From Humisphaera borealis (lineage in GTDB: Bacteria; Planctomycetota; Phycisphaerae; Tepidisphaerales; Tepidisphaeraceae), in NCBI RefSeq assembly GCF_015169395.1, contig NZ_CP063458.1:5828001-5892000 (forward strand): a stretch of DNA of 64,000 bases. Reading direction: 5' to 3'. The stretch's first letter is position 1. Every line of letters begins with the position of its first letter. Below, piece after piece: positions 43,126-51,805 of this stretch. The notes under the pieces were generated by a model that ran no database searches, was not told where the DNA came from, and saw nothing but the letters and a program-made list of their open reading frames with translations. The position numbers were made by a program, and so were the translations under genes.

Positions 43126-44067
43126 TCATCCTAAAAGCCCTCGCTCCCGCAGATAATTCAGCACCAGCGTATCGAATGGCACCGCCGTGCTGGTGAACAG
43201 GTACGTGCCGCCGCGCCTGGTGACGTATTCTTTCAGCGACAGGCAGTACGCGTTCAGGTTCGCCTTGTACTGCTTGATGAGCGGCTGCGTGATGCTGACC
43301 TCGGCCAGGTCGTCGTCTTCCATGTCGCGGAGCTTCAGGTCGCCTTGCAGGTCGGGCTCCAGTTCCTGCGGGGCCAGGCACTGGACGGCGAACAGGTCGT
43401 ACTTGCCGCCGGCGACGTATCGCAGGCCGCTCTCGAACCCTTCCTTGACGAAGAAGTCGCTCAGCACGACGCAGACGCCTTTTGAACGGTGCTGCAGCGC
43501 AAATCGGCGGCAGGCCTCGGCCATGTGGCTGGGGCCCATCGGCTGGAGCTTTTCGATGAAGCTGACGAGCTGCGACACCTTCCGCCGGCCGCGCATCGCG
43601 CCGGTGTCGGCGACGAGCCCGTCGGAGACGCCGCAGAGAACCACGCGGTTGTGGTTCACCAGCCCGATGTACCCCAGCGCCGCAGCCACGCGCTGCATGT
43701 AGCGGAACTTGTTGGGCTTGCCGTAATCGCTGCTCTTGGAGACGTCGAGCACGATGTACATCGCCAGGTCTTCCTCTTCGAGGAAGAGCTTGAGGAACAG
43801 GCGATCCAGGCGGGCGTAGATGTTCCAATCGATAAAGCGAAGGTCGTCGCCGATCGTGTAGTTGCGGTAGTCGGCAAACTCCACGCTTTGCCCACGGCGT
43901 TTGCTGCGGCGTTCGCCTTTGAGCTTGCCGGCGAGCATCTTGCGGCTCATGACGTCGAGCTGATCGAGCCGCGCCATCACGGTCGGATCGAGCAGCGGCC
44001 CGCTGTCGGGATCGACAGGAGCCGGCGGCGGCGTGCGGCCGGGGGTGGTCGATGGAATCACGGTCAT
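43126..44067 (-). CDS. DUF58 domain protein
   Basis: The 313-residue protein from ATG 44067 has a Pro-rich start and the DUF58 core: MLAGKLKGERRSKRRGQSVEFADYRNYTIGDDLRFIDWNIYARLDRLFLKLFLEEEDLAMYIVLDVSKSSDYG. The vWA-like continuation VVLCGVSDGLV and GVCVVLSDFF follows. It is cytoplasmic and is normally associated with a MoxR AAA+ ATPase and BatA-type proteins in complex assembly or stress response. BatA follows directly downstream. Confidence 0.92.
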   Translation of the reverse strand: MTVIPSTTPGRTPPPAPVDPDSGPLLDPTVMARLDQLDVMSRKMLAGKLKGERRSKRRGQSVEFADYRNYTIGDDLRFIDWNIYARLDRLFLKLFLEEEDLAMYIVLDVSKSSDYGKPNKFRYMQRVAAALGYIGLVNHNRVVLCGVSDGLVADTGAMRGRRKVSQLVSFIEKLQPMGPSHMAEACRRFALQHRSKGVCVVLSDFFVKEGFESGLRYVAGGKYDLFAVQCLAPQELEPDLQGDLKLRDMEDDDLAEVSITQPLIKQYKANLNAYCLSLKEYVTRRGGTYLFTSTAVPFDTLVLNYLRERGLLG

Positions 44068-44158
44068 GCGGCCCCTCAGGGGAGACGATGGGTTCGTCGG
44101 TTCACGAGCGGGGAGTATACCGCCGGATGCGTTCCAAACCACGTGCGCCCAAAGTAGC

Positions 44159-44176
44159 AGGCACTCGCACGAGTGC
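44159..44176. repeat. 18-bp palindrome, family L copy 2
   Basis: GGCACTCGCACGAGTGCC is related to the palindrome at 22397-22416. It lies in the divergent promoter gap between DUF58 and the STN-like gene. Confidence 0.6.
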
Positions 44177-44229
44177 CGTCCGCCGTCGCAAGTTCGGTCA
44201 CACCTCCCTCCTGGCCTTCCTTTTCCCGT

Positions 44230-44260
44230 TCTTCGTCGGGCGACTACAATGCGCATGGAA
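44230..44260 (+). promoter_or_regulatory. candidate -10 element before the third STN-like gene
   Basis: GACTACAATGCG carries a TACAAT hexamer (about 44246-44251), the same hexamer found upstream of the CorC-type gene (33922) and Uma2 gene (46951). Confidence 0.35.
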
Positions 44261-44268
44261 AACTGGTG

Positions 44269-45471
44269 ATGTACGGCCAGCCCAACCCACTGTGGACGGC
44301 GCTCGGAGAGTGCCTGCTTTCTTCGATCTCATTGCCGGGAGTCGTGTTGGCCGATTCCGCGTCCAATCCTGCTGCGGTCCGCCTGCGTCGACGACGCCGG
44401 GTAGTGTGCTGCATGGGCTTGGGGCTGGTTGCGCTTTGGCTTGTGGGACGCTCGTCACCACCGCGATCGACAGGACCTGCCGCTTCGGAGTACTTCCCGT
44501 CGGAACACGCCTTGGAGCGGCGTCTGCCAGAAGTGTGGATGGAAGATGTTGCGCTTGGCGACGCCGTTCAGCAATGGTCGAAGCAGGTTGACATGCCGAT
44601 CATGCGATCGCAGTACCTGCCGGCGAACACACTCGTTACCGTTCGCCTGCGGAATGCTACGCTTCGCGAGATCGCCACGGAGGTCAGTGGTCGCTACATG
44701 ACAATGGAGTTCGTCGCGACGCCTGAGAGTCTCGTACTGACTCCGAGCGGATTTGGAGACCCGGCATGTCATGTCGTGCGCGAATATCAAGTCGGAGATA
44801 TCTTGGCACGAGGCGAAGTGCCCGTGCCAAAAAGCAGAGTCAACTACACGGAGCGAACCAGTTGGCCGAAGGCCAACCTGCTATCACCGGAGCGGCGCAG
44901 TCTGGCGCAGACGATCTGGAACGATTGGCGTAGGCAGCCAAGTCAAGCCGCCCTGATTGGCGACCGCCTGATCATCCGTGACACGCTTGCCGGGCAAAGG
45001 AAATTCCGGCAACTTCTGGACGACGTGCGTGCCGGAATAGCCGTCGACGAGCGCGGCCATTGGTCCCCACGTGATGCTGAGACCCTGCGTCGGGACACCC
45101 AGTTGGAGGGATGGTACTCCATTTCTCACGAAAAGTGCTTCCATCATTTGAACAAGATCGTCGCGGAGTTCGAAGTGAAGAACGTATCGGTAGAGGTCGC
45201 ACTCTGGGCACTCTTTTCGAAGGCAGACGTGCCCTACGTCATCAACAATGGCGATCGGGATCAGCAAGACATCCTGCGCTGTCCAACAACCGTGTATGCC
45301 CAGAACTCCAGGGTCCAGGACATTTGCTATCAGATACTCATGGGGACCGCCTTGCATCGCGACCCACCTTGGCTCGAGGCATCATTCGTGTTCGAGGTTC
45401 GCGACGAGGTTGTGCGATTCGGTGTGTCAAAACATCGGGCGGTGATTACTCCATCTGGCATGTTTCCGTAG
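44269..45471 (+). CDS. membrane-anchored STN/secretin-N0-like protein C
   Basis: From ATG 44269 the product has 400 residues; ATG 44413 is an alternative. A basic run (RLRRRRRVV) precedes one membrane helix (CCMGLGLVALWLVG). Two STN-like modules follow: RLPEVWMEDVALGDAVQQWSKQVDMPIM...LVTVRLRNATLREIATEVSGRY, and later NKIVAEFEVKNVSVEVALWALFSKADVPYVINN. RLIIRDTLAGQRKFRQLLDDVRA in between matches the N1/N3-type end of secretin modules. The first module and its lead-in align with the protein at 22603. No pore domain is present, and the function is unknown. Confidence 0.72.
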   Translation: MYGQPNPLWTALGECLLSSISLPGVVLADSASNPAAVRLRRRRRVVCCMGLGLVALWLVGRSSPPRSTGPAASEYFPSEHALERRLPEVWMEDVALGDAVQQWSKQVDMPIMRSQYLPANTLVTVRLRNATLREIATEVSGRYMTMEFVATPESLVLTPSGFGDPACHVVREYQVGDILARGEVPVPKSRVNYTERTSWPKANLLSPERRSLAQTIWNDWRRQPSQAALIGDRLIIRDTLAGQRKFRQLLDDVRAGIAVDERGHWSPRDAETLRRDTQLEGWYSISHEKCFHHLNKIVAEFEVKNVSVEVALWALFSKADVPYVINNGDRDQQDILRCPTTVYAQNSRVQDICYQILMGTALHRDPPWLEASFVFEVRDEVVRFGVSKHRAVITPSGMFP

Positions 45472-45484
45472 AGCGGGGCCTACG

Positions 45485-45514
45485 CAAAAAAACCCACGGA
45501 CGGCTGTCCGTGGG
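45485..45514 (-). terminator. rho-independent terminator of msrA
   Basis: On the minus strand, CCCACGGAC-AGCC-GTCCGTGGG (plus 45493-45514) is a 9-bp perfect stem followed by a U-run (plus A-run at 45485-45492). It lies between the convergent STN-like gene and msrA. Confidence 0.85.
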
Positions 45515-45551
45515 CGTTCTCGTTGATTCTGGAGATGTCGCGATTCAAACG

Positions 45552-46259
45552 CTACTTCTTCGCGGGCTCTTCCTTCTTCAGCTTGTCCGCGAACTTCTCC
45601 TTGGTCTTTTCGATCTTCGGCGCGGCAACCCCGCGGATGTACGGGTTGTTAGGATTGCACGCCGCGTAATCCTGGTGGTAGTCCTCGGCGACGTAGAAGT
45701 CGGCCATCTTCAGCGGCTCGACCGTGGTCACCACTGGCTTGGGGAACGCCTTGGTCTCGTTGAGCTTGGCGATGTACTCCTCGGCGATCTTCTTCTGCTC
45801 GTCGTCGAGCGGGAAGACGGCCGAGCGGTACTGCGTGCCGACGTCGGCACCCTGGCGGTTTTTGCTCGTCGGGTCGTGGGTGGTGAAGAAGACCTGAAGC
45901 AGTTCGCCGAAGGTGATTTTCGACGGGTCGTAGGTCACGGCGACAGCCTCGGCGTGCCCGGTTTCGCCGGTACAGACGGCTTTGTAGTTGGCGGTGGCCT
46001 TGGTGCCGCCGGCGTAGCCGCTGACGGCTCCCTTAACGCCGTCGAGCTGCTCGAAGACGCCTTCGACGCACCAGAAACAGCCGCCGGCGACGACCAGCGT
46101 CCGGGTTTCGCCGGCTTTGGTCGCCTTGTCGGGCGCGTATTCGGTGGCGGGTAATGGAAGCATCTTGATCTCCTCTTTGCCTTCCACGGCGGCGTAACCC
46201 GCCCAGGCGAGTAGGGCGACGACCGGGACGGCGATCAGCATTCGTAAGCGATTGGGCAC
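45552..46259 (-). CDS. msrA: peptide methionine-S-sulfoxide reductase MsrA, exported
   Basis: The 235-residue protein starts at GTG 46259, supported by GGAGG five bases upstream. A membrane or signal segment (LRMLIAVPVVALLAWAGYAA) precedes the MsrA domain with catalytic Cys in VVAGGCFWCVEGVFEQLDGV, GYAGGTKATANYKAVCTGETGHAEAV, FFTTHDPTSKNRQGADVGTQYRS and YVAEDYHQDYAACNPNNPYI. It reduces methionine-S-sulfoxide in envelope proteins. The C-terminal Lys/Glu-rich tail (EKTKEKFADKLKKEEPAKK) is extra. A rhodanese gene lies upstream. Confidence 0.93.
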   Translation of the reverse strand: MPNRLRMLIAVPVVALLAWAGYAAVEGKEEIKMLPLPATEYAPDKATKAGETRTLVVAGGCFWCVEGVFEQLDGVKGAVSGYAGGTKATANYKAVCTGETGHAEAVAVTYDPSKITFGELLQVFFTTHDPTSKNRQGADVGTQYRSAVFPLDDEQKKIAEEYIAKLNETKAFPKPVVTTVEPLKMADFYVAEDYHQDYAACNPNNPYIRGVAAPKIEKTKEKFADKLKKEEPAKK

Positions 46260-46502
46260 GTTTGCCTCCGATTGGATGTCAGAAACCATACGGGCGTGAC
46301 AGACGGCATCGAATGACGTCGCCACGAACGTATGTAGTCTACGCACTCGACAGGCGTTTTATTCGAGTTTTCAGCGTTCTGCGATTTGGGGCTCTGGGAA
46401 TGCCCCGTCCACATCGGCAACTTCGGCAACTTCGGCAAAAGCCGACGAGGACGTCGGCGTTCCCGGGGCGCAAATCGCGGTCGGGTATTCAGCATCCTGT
46501 GG

Positions 46503-46874
46503 CTACTTTTCGACAGGCAGGCCGGCTTCGGTCCAGCCGCGGAAACCGCCGTCCATTGAGATGACGTTCGTGTAGCCCATCTTCTGCAGGTTGTCGGCCG
46601 CCAGTGCCGATCGAAACCCACCGCCGCAATACAGCACCATTTCGGTGCCGGTATCGGGGACCTTGACCTCGATATCGCGCTCGATCACACCCTTGCCGAT
46701 ATGAACCGCCCCCGGCAAATGGCCGTTGGCCCATTCGCCGTCTTCGCGAACGTCGACGAGCAGGAACTTCTCGCCGCGGGCAAGCCGGGCTTTGATATCG
46801 TCGATCGTGCATTCTTTAACACGAGATTTGGCGTCGTTGACGATTGCGAGGAACTGCGGGGTGTGCTTGGCCAT
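46503..46874 (-). CDS. single-domain rhodanese
   Basis: The 123-residue protein shows the rhodanese fold: IDDIKARLARGEKFLLVDVREDGEWANGHLPGAVHIGKG, the active-site loop VLYCGGGFRSALAA (Cys then Arg five residues on), and MGYTNVISMDGGFRGWTEAGLP. It could carry persulfide sulfur or act in thiol redox. Its neighbour MsrA suggests an oxidative-stress context, but there is a 240-bp gap and they may be independent. Confidence 0.92.
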   Translation of the reverse strand: MAKHTPQFLAIVNDAKSRVKECTIDDIKARLARGEKFLLVDVREDGEWANGHLPGAVHIGKGVIERDIEVKVPDTGTEMVLYCGGGFRSALAADNLQKMGYTNVISMDGGFRGWTEAGLPVEK

Positions 46875-46967
46875 GGTGAATCCTCCGGTTGTGGCTTTAC
46901 GGCAGTGTACAAAACCCGCGGGTCGTGTGCGCCCGCCGGACAGCCGGTTGCTACAATCTCTGTTGAG

Positions 46968-47585
46968 ATGACGCGAATCGCACTACCGCCGAAGGGTCGA
47001 GCGCACGAGAAGGTCTCGTACGAGAGCTTCCTGCACACCTACAGCAACGGCGAACGACTCGAGTGGGTTGATGGGGAGGTTGTTCCGACGCCACCGATTT
47101 CCGGCGCACACAGCGAGGCCCACAACTATCTGATCCGATGGGTGGGCGAATGGGTCGAGCATTTTGAGCTGGGCGTCGTCCGATCCGACCCCTTCCAGAT
47201 GAAGACGTCGCCGACCCTCCCCGGCCGCGCGCCAGACCTGATCTTCGTCGCCAGGCGAAACCTGAAGCGACTTCGATCCACCCACCTTAAAGGCCCTGCG
47301 GATGTCGCGATTGAGATCATCAGCCCGGGTACCAAGACCATCGATCGCGTCGATAAGTTTCGGGAGTATGAGTCGGGCGGCGTGAAAGAGTACTGGCTGA
47401 TCGACCCTGTGACGCGTCAAGCGGAGTTCTACAAGCTGGGCAGGGACGGCAAGTACCAGCTTATTCATCCAGACGAAAAGGGCGTCATTCGCAGTTCGGC
47501 ATTGCGAGGCTTCTGGATTGAAGTCCGATGGTTGTGGCATCCGCCTACGCTGCGCGAAATCCGCTCGCAGTGGGAGATCGGCTGA
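46968..47585 (+). CDS. Uma2 family (DUF820) putative restriction-fold nuclease
   Basis: The 205-residue protein from ATG 46968 has the Uma2 pattern: VSYESFLHTYSNGERLEWVDGEVV, GRAPDLIFVARRN and VAIEIISPGTKTIDRVDKFREYESGGVKEYWLIDPVTRQAEFY. The D and E..(K) residues fit a PD-(D/E)XK nuclease core. The family is abundant in cyanobacteria and planctomycetes and its role is unknown. A TACAAT at 46951 lies only 12 bp ahead of the ATG, so transcription may start very close to the start codon. Confidence 0.9.
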   Translation: MTRIALPPKGRAHEKVSYESFLHTYSNGERLEWVDGEVVPTPPISGAHSEAHNYLIRWVGEWVEHFELGVVRSDPFQMKTSPTLPGRAPDLIFVARRNLKRLRSTHLKGPADVAIEIISPGTKTIDRVDKFREYESGGVKEYWLIDPVTRQAEFYKLGRDGKYQLIHPDEKGVIRSSALRGFWIEVRWLWHPPTLREIRSQWEIG

Positions 47586-47666
47586 CCTGAGGTGTACGGG
47601 CGGTGACGCCGTCCTGAGACTTTGCATTCGCCTTGTTGCTTACGCCCCCGCTTAAAGCCGTCACCC

Positions 47667-49115
47667 ATGCCCATTCGCGTCCTTTCCACCGAGTTGTACG
47701 TTCTTCCCATGCGGACGCGGATGCCGTTCCGGTACGGCATCATCACCGTGACGGAACTTCCCCACCTGTTCCTCAAGGCCGAGGTCGAAGTGGACGGCCG
47801 ACGGCAGACGGGATTTGCCGCGGACCACCTGGCCCTGAAGTGGTTCACCAAGAACCCCGACAGCTCACACCTGCGCGACACGCTGGAACTGGTTGAGGTC
47901 ATCGAGTCGGCGTGCACCATCGCCCGGGCGGTGCCCAAGGTGCCGACGGTCTTTGCGTTCTGGAAATATCTCTACGAGATGCAGAGCGCCTGGGGCGGCG
48001 GATGGGGCAAACCGCCGTTGCTGTCGCACTTCGGCACGTCGCTGGTCGAGCGGGCGGTGATCGATGCCTTCTGCAAGGCCCGCAGCGTACCGTTCTGGAA
48101 AGCAATCCGGCACAACACGCTGGGTGTGGAACTGGGAACACTGCAGCCGGAACTGGAAGGCACACAGCCGGCCGACTGGCTGCCGCCCGCGCCGCTGGGT
48201 GAAGTGATCGCGCGCCACACCATCGGCCTGATCGACCCGCTGACCGATTCGCAGATCGCCGACGCCGACCGCATTCAGGACGGCCTGCCGCAATCGCTCG
48301 AAGCGTGCATTCGCGCCTACGGGCTGACGCACTTCAAGATCAAGCTGTGCGGCGAAGCGCCGAAGGACATCGACCGCATTCGCAACATCGCCGCCGTGCT
48401 GCAATGCACCGTCGCCGACGGCGACTATCGCTACACGCTCGACGCGAACGAGAACTTCAAATCGGCAGGGGGCTTTCGCGAGTTCTGGTCGAAGCTGTCG
48501 GAAGAGCCGTCACTTTCCGACTTCCTGACACGGCTCTTGTTCGTCGAACAGCCGCTGCACCGCGACGTTGCCCTGTCGGCGGCGGTGGGGCACGAGTTCG
48601 TCGCGTGGCCGGACCGCCCGCCGATGATCATTGACGAATCCGACGGCTCGGTGCCTTCGGCGCGCGAGGCGCTGGCGCTCGGGTATGTCGGGACGAGCCA
48701 TAAGAATTGCAAGGGCGTCATCAAGGGCCTGGGCAATGCGTGCCTGATCGCCAGCCGGAACAAGACCAGCCCGGCGGCGCAGTTCCGCATCAGCGGCGAA
48801 GACTTGCTGAACGTCGGCCCGATCGCACTGCTGCAGGATCTGGCCGTCGTCAGCGCACTGGGCATTGCCGATGTGGAACGCAATGGGCACCACTACTTCA
48901 GAGGACTGGCGGCGATCCCGGAAGGGGTCCAGGCGGCCGTGCTGAAGAATCATGGCGATCTGTATCGACTGGCCAACGGCGGGTATCCGTCCGTCCGCCC
49001 GGTTGGGGGGCGGCTGCGCATTGGCTCGGTGAATGCCGCTCCGTTCGGGACGGCTTTCGACTTCGACCCGACCGCGTTCATCCCGTTTTCCACCTGGTCG
49101 AAAGGCCTGTCGTAA
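47667..49115 (+). CDS. enolase-superfamily enzyme (mandelate racemase-like)
   Basis: The 482-residue protein from ATG 47667 has the superfamily layout: capping domain (VLPMRTRMPFRYGIITVTELPHLFLKAEVEVDG), the KxK acid/base motif at HFKIKLCGE, the metal ligands in YTLDANENF, LLFVEQPLHRDV and MIIDESDGSV, and a SHKNCKGVIKG strand with a second catalytic Lys. It is longer than typical members (about 370-400 residues) because of insertions. The superfamily abstracts alpha-protons of carboxylates (racemases, acid-sugar dehydratases). Substrate is unknown. Confidence 0.83.
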   Translation: MPIRVLSTELYVLPMRTRMPFRYGIITVTELPHLFLKAEVEVDGRRQTGFAADHLALKWFTKNPDSSHLRDTLELVEVIESACTIARAVPKVPTVFAFWKYLYEMQSAWGGGWGKPPLLSHFGTSLVERAVIDAFCKARSVPFWKAIRHNTLGVELGTLQPELEGTQPADWLPPAPLGEVIARHTIGLIDPLTDSQIADADRIQDGLPQSLEACIRAYGLTHFKIKLCGEAPKDIDRIRNIAAVLQCTVADGDYRYTLDANENFKSAGGFREFWSKLSEEPSLSDFLTRLLFVEQPLHRDVALSAAVGHEFVAWPDRPPMIIDESDGSVPSAREALALGYVGTSHKNCKGVIKGLGNACLIASRNKTSPAAQFRISGEDLLNVGPIALLQDLAVVSALGIADVERNGHHYFRGLAAIPEGVQAAVLKNHGDLYRLANGGYPSVRPVGGRLRIGSVNAAPFGTAFDFDPTAFIPFSTWSKGLS

Positions 49116-49285
49116 CCGTGCGACTTTCGCGCCCGGCTTAGCATGTCGTTGCCGGGAAGGGTGATGTTTCAAGTCTGCCTTGGTGGGGCCTCTCAAGAGC
49201 CACGGTCTCTCCGTCGATAGGACCGCTAGGGGTGGGTCGCGGTGCACTGGATCGGATAGGCACCGCCCCCGGGGAGCAATTGCCC

Positions 49286-51667
49286 ATGGCACAATCGAAC
49301 GTTCCCGCTGCCAAGGCCCTGGGCTTTGGACTACTGGCGCTCGCATGCCTCGCTCCCGTCGCGACAGCCATGGCGATGGATTGCCAGGACGCTCTGTGCA
49401 TGTCGGCGCCGGTCCACGAGGCTGCGCAGGAAGCCGGCTCATTCCAGTCTGAATGGGATATCTTCACGAACTTCGGCCAGTACATGAGCCGCCTGCATTG
49501 CATGCGCAAGGCCGACGGCTCTCCCGACTGGCCCTGGGTTATCGGACTCATCACGCTGACGGCCGGCGTGGTCGTCAGCTACCTGAAGATTTTCGTGTTC
49601 TGGCGCAGCGCCTACCTGGAAGTGCCCGAACGTGACCGCAATACCAAGCTGATGGACCTGGCGTATGTGTTTCTCTGGTGTGCGGTCTGTGGTTATGGCA
49701 TGTCGATCCTGATGTTCGTCTGGCCGGCGTATCGACTGCTGGCGATCTTTCTCCTGGTGCTCAACTTCTTTTCCTGGCGATTCGCGTCAAGTCTCGGCGA
49801 CTTTAAGGTGTCGCTGTCGGCCAAGGCCTTGCAGCGGAAGCTGGACGACGAGACGAGATCTCGAAACCGCGAGCTCGAACGACTCGTCGCCGAGAAAACC
49901 GCGGCGCTGGTCGCCAGCGAACGGCAGGCCCAGAAGCTCGCGCTGGTCGCCAGCCGTACGGACAATGCGGTCGTCATCACCGACACCGCCGGACGCATCG
50001 AGTGGGTGAACGACGGCTTCACGCGGATGACCGGCTATCAGTTGGATGAAGTCCTGGGGCGCAAGCCCGGCGAGGTGCTGCAGGGACCGGAAACCGACCC
50101 GGCAACGGTCGAGCGGATCCGCCGGTGCATGCATAACGCCGAGCCTGTGGAAGCCGAGATTCGCAACTATTCCAAATCGGGCAGGTGCTACTGGCTTTCG
50201 ATGGAGATCCAGCCGGTCCGCGACGCCAGCGGCAAGCTCACACAATTCGTCGCGATCGAACGGGACATCAGCGAGCGCAAGCAGATGGAGCAGGAGCTCC
50301 GCGAGGCCGCCCGAACCGACCGCCTGACAGGTCTTCCTAATCGCGAGATGCTGCTGGACCGGCTTCAGCAGGCCATCCTGCGCGCCCGCCGCATGCCGAC
50401 GTATCACTATGCGGTGCTGTTCATCGACTTTGACCGGTTCAAGATCGTCAACGACAGCCTGGGGCACCAGATGGGAGACCGACTCTTGCGGGAGACGTCG
50501 CGCCGGCTCGTGGAGTGCCTGCGGGCCAACGATACCCTGGCCGCCGATCGCGACCCGTCCGTTGCGGCTCGAATGGGCGGCGATGAGTTCGTCATCCTCC
50601 TCGACGGGCTTGCCAGCCCGCAGGACGCATGCATTGTCGCCGAGCGTGTGTTGGGCGTGCTCTCGCGCGTCTATCGCCTGGGCGAACATGAAGTGTTCTC
50701 GACTGCAAGCATCGGCGTGGTGACCAGCGACCTCGCGGCCGACAACGCCGACGCCGTGCTACGCGACGCCGACACTGCGATGTATGAGGCCAAGGCGCGC
50801 GGGAAAGGGCGGTATGTGCTGTTCGACGCCTCGATGCGTGACCGTGCTCTCGACCGGCTGCAGCTTGAGAACGACCTGCGCCATGCCCAGGCATTGGGGC
50901 AGCTCCGCCTTCATTACCAGCCAATCGTCTCGCTGACGACAGGAGAGCTCGAGAGTGTCGAAGCGCTGATCCGCTGGGAACATCCGAAGCGGGGACTGGT
51001 GTCGCCGATCCACTTCATTCCGATTACCGAAGAAACCGGGATGATCGTTCCCATTGGGGAATGGGTGCTGCGCGAGGCCTGCCGCCAGCTCGGCGAGTGG
51101 CGACGGGAGCTGGGCGATCGGGCGCCCAGGAGCATCAGCGTCAACGTGGCGCGAAAGCAGCTGATGGTGCCGTCGTTCCCGGCGACCGTCCGTAAGGTGT
51201 TGTCAGAGTCCGGCATGGCGCCCAGCAGCCTGCACCTGGAGATCACCGAGTCCGAGATGATGGCCGACGCCAAGGCCGCGATCGAGGTGCTGCGGTCGCT
51301 GAAGGAGATTGGCGTCAAGATCGACATGGACGACTTTGGCACCGGCTACTCGTCGTTGTCGTGCCTGCGACAGTTCCCGATCGACGTGCTGAAGATCGAT
51401 CGATCGTTCGTCGCCAATATCGACGAGGGCCGCGACCTGGCTGCGCTGGTTCACGCCGTGACGCAGCTCGCGAGGAACATGGGGATCAGTGTTGTCGCAG
51501 AAGGTATCGAGCGGGCCGATCAGGTGGTGCTGCTGCAGTCGTTGGAGTGTACGTTCGGGCAGGGGTATTACTTCGCCAAACCCATGCCCGCCGACAAGTT
51601 TGCCGAGTATGCCGGCCGCGATCGCCGTACATCAAACGCCGAGGCACTGGCCTGCCTGACCCATTGA
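49286..51667 (+). CDS. membrane PAS-GGDEF-EAL cyclic-di-GMP protein
   Basis: The 793-residue protein from ATG 49286 has an N-terminal hydrophobic segment, an outside stretch with four Cys residues, three further membrane helices (residues about 85-180) and a coiled coil (KLDDETRSRNRELERLVAEKTAALVASERQAQ). A PAS domain with PAC (about 215-340) follows. GGDEF is intact (RMGGDEFVILL, about residue 431), and EAL is intact (VEALIRWEH, about residue 559, plus DDFGTGYSSL). Both synthesis and hydrolysis of c-di-GMP are possible. No RxxD I-site is evident. It is transcribed alone; no GEMM riboswitch is visible upstream. Confidence 0.94.
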   Translation: MAQSNVPAAKALGFGLLALACLAPVATAMAMDCQDALCMSAPVHEAAQEAGSFQSEWDIFTNFGQYMSRLHCMRKADGSPDWPWVIGLITLTAGVVVSYLKIFVFWRSAYLEVPERDRNTKLMDLAYVFLWCAVCGYGMSILMFVWPAYRLLAIFLLVLNFFSWRFASSLGDFKVSLSAKALQRKLDDETRSRNRELERLVAEKTAALVASERQAQKLALVASRTDNAVVITDTAGRIEWVNDGFTRMTGYQLDEVLGRKPGEVLQGPETDPATVERIRRCMHNAEPVEAEIRNYSKSGRCYWLSMEIQPVRDASGKLTQFVAIERDISERKQMEQELREAARTDRLTGLPNREMLLDRLQQAILRARRMPTYHYAVLFIDFDRFKIVNDSLGHQMGDRLLRETSRRLVECLRANDTLAADRDPSVAARMGGDEFVILLDGLASPQDACIVAERVLGVLSRVYRLGEHEVFSTASIGVVTSDLAADNADAVLRDADTAMYEAKARGKGRYVLFDASMRDRALDRLQLENDLRHAQALGQLRLHYQPIVSLTTGELESVEALIRWEHPKRGLVSPIHFIPITEETGMIVPIGEWVLREACRQLGEWRRELGDRAPRSISVNVARKQLMVPSFPATVRKVLSESGMAPSSLHLEITESEMMADAKAAIEVLRSLKEIGVKIDMDDFGTGYSSLSCLRQFPIDVLKIDRSFVANIDEGRDLAALVHAVTQLARNMGISVVAEGIERADQVVLLQSLECTFGQGYYFAKPMPADKFAEYAGRDRRTSNAEALACLTH

Positions 51668-51727
51668 GTTTCAATAGCAACCGAGGCTTTCCCCCGCCCG
51701 GCGGCCGCGGGGCACGTGTGCCGAAGC

Positions 51728-51768
51728 GGGTGCAACACATCTGGCGCGGCCGAAGAATCACCACGGAG
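51728..51768. repeat. left remnant of the family B-prime arm split by the IS110 element
   Basis: GGGTGCAACAC, GCGCGGCCGAA and CACCACGGAG follow in order and match, as complement, the arm at 53190-53240. The repeat stops at 51768 and resumes at 53036. Confidence 0.8.
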
Positions 51769-51805
51769 CGGCTGTGTGCTTTTTCAAGTGAACGCTCCAG
51801 AAAAG

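Noticed and set aside
49116-49285. Possible c-di-GMP riboswitch before the GGDEF-EAL gene
   Set aside because: The GEMM core sequence elements are absent; only a weak GGTGC/GCACC hairpin is present.
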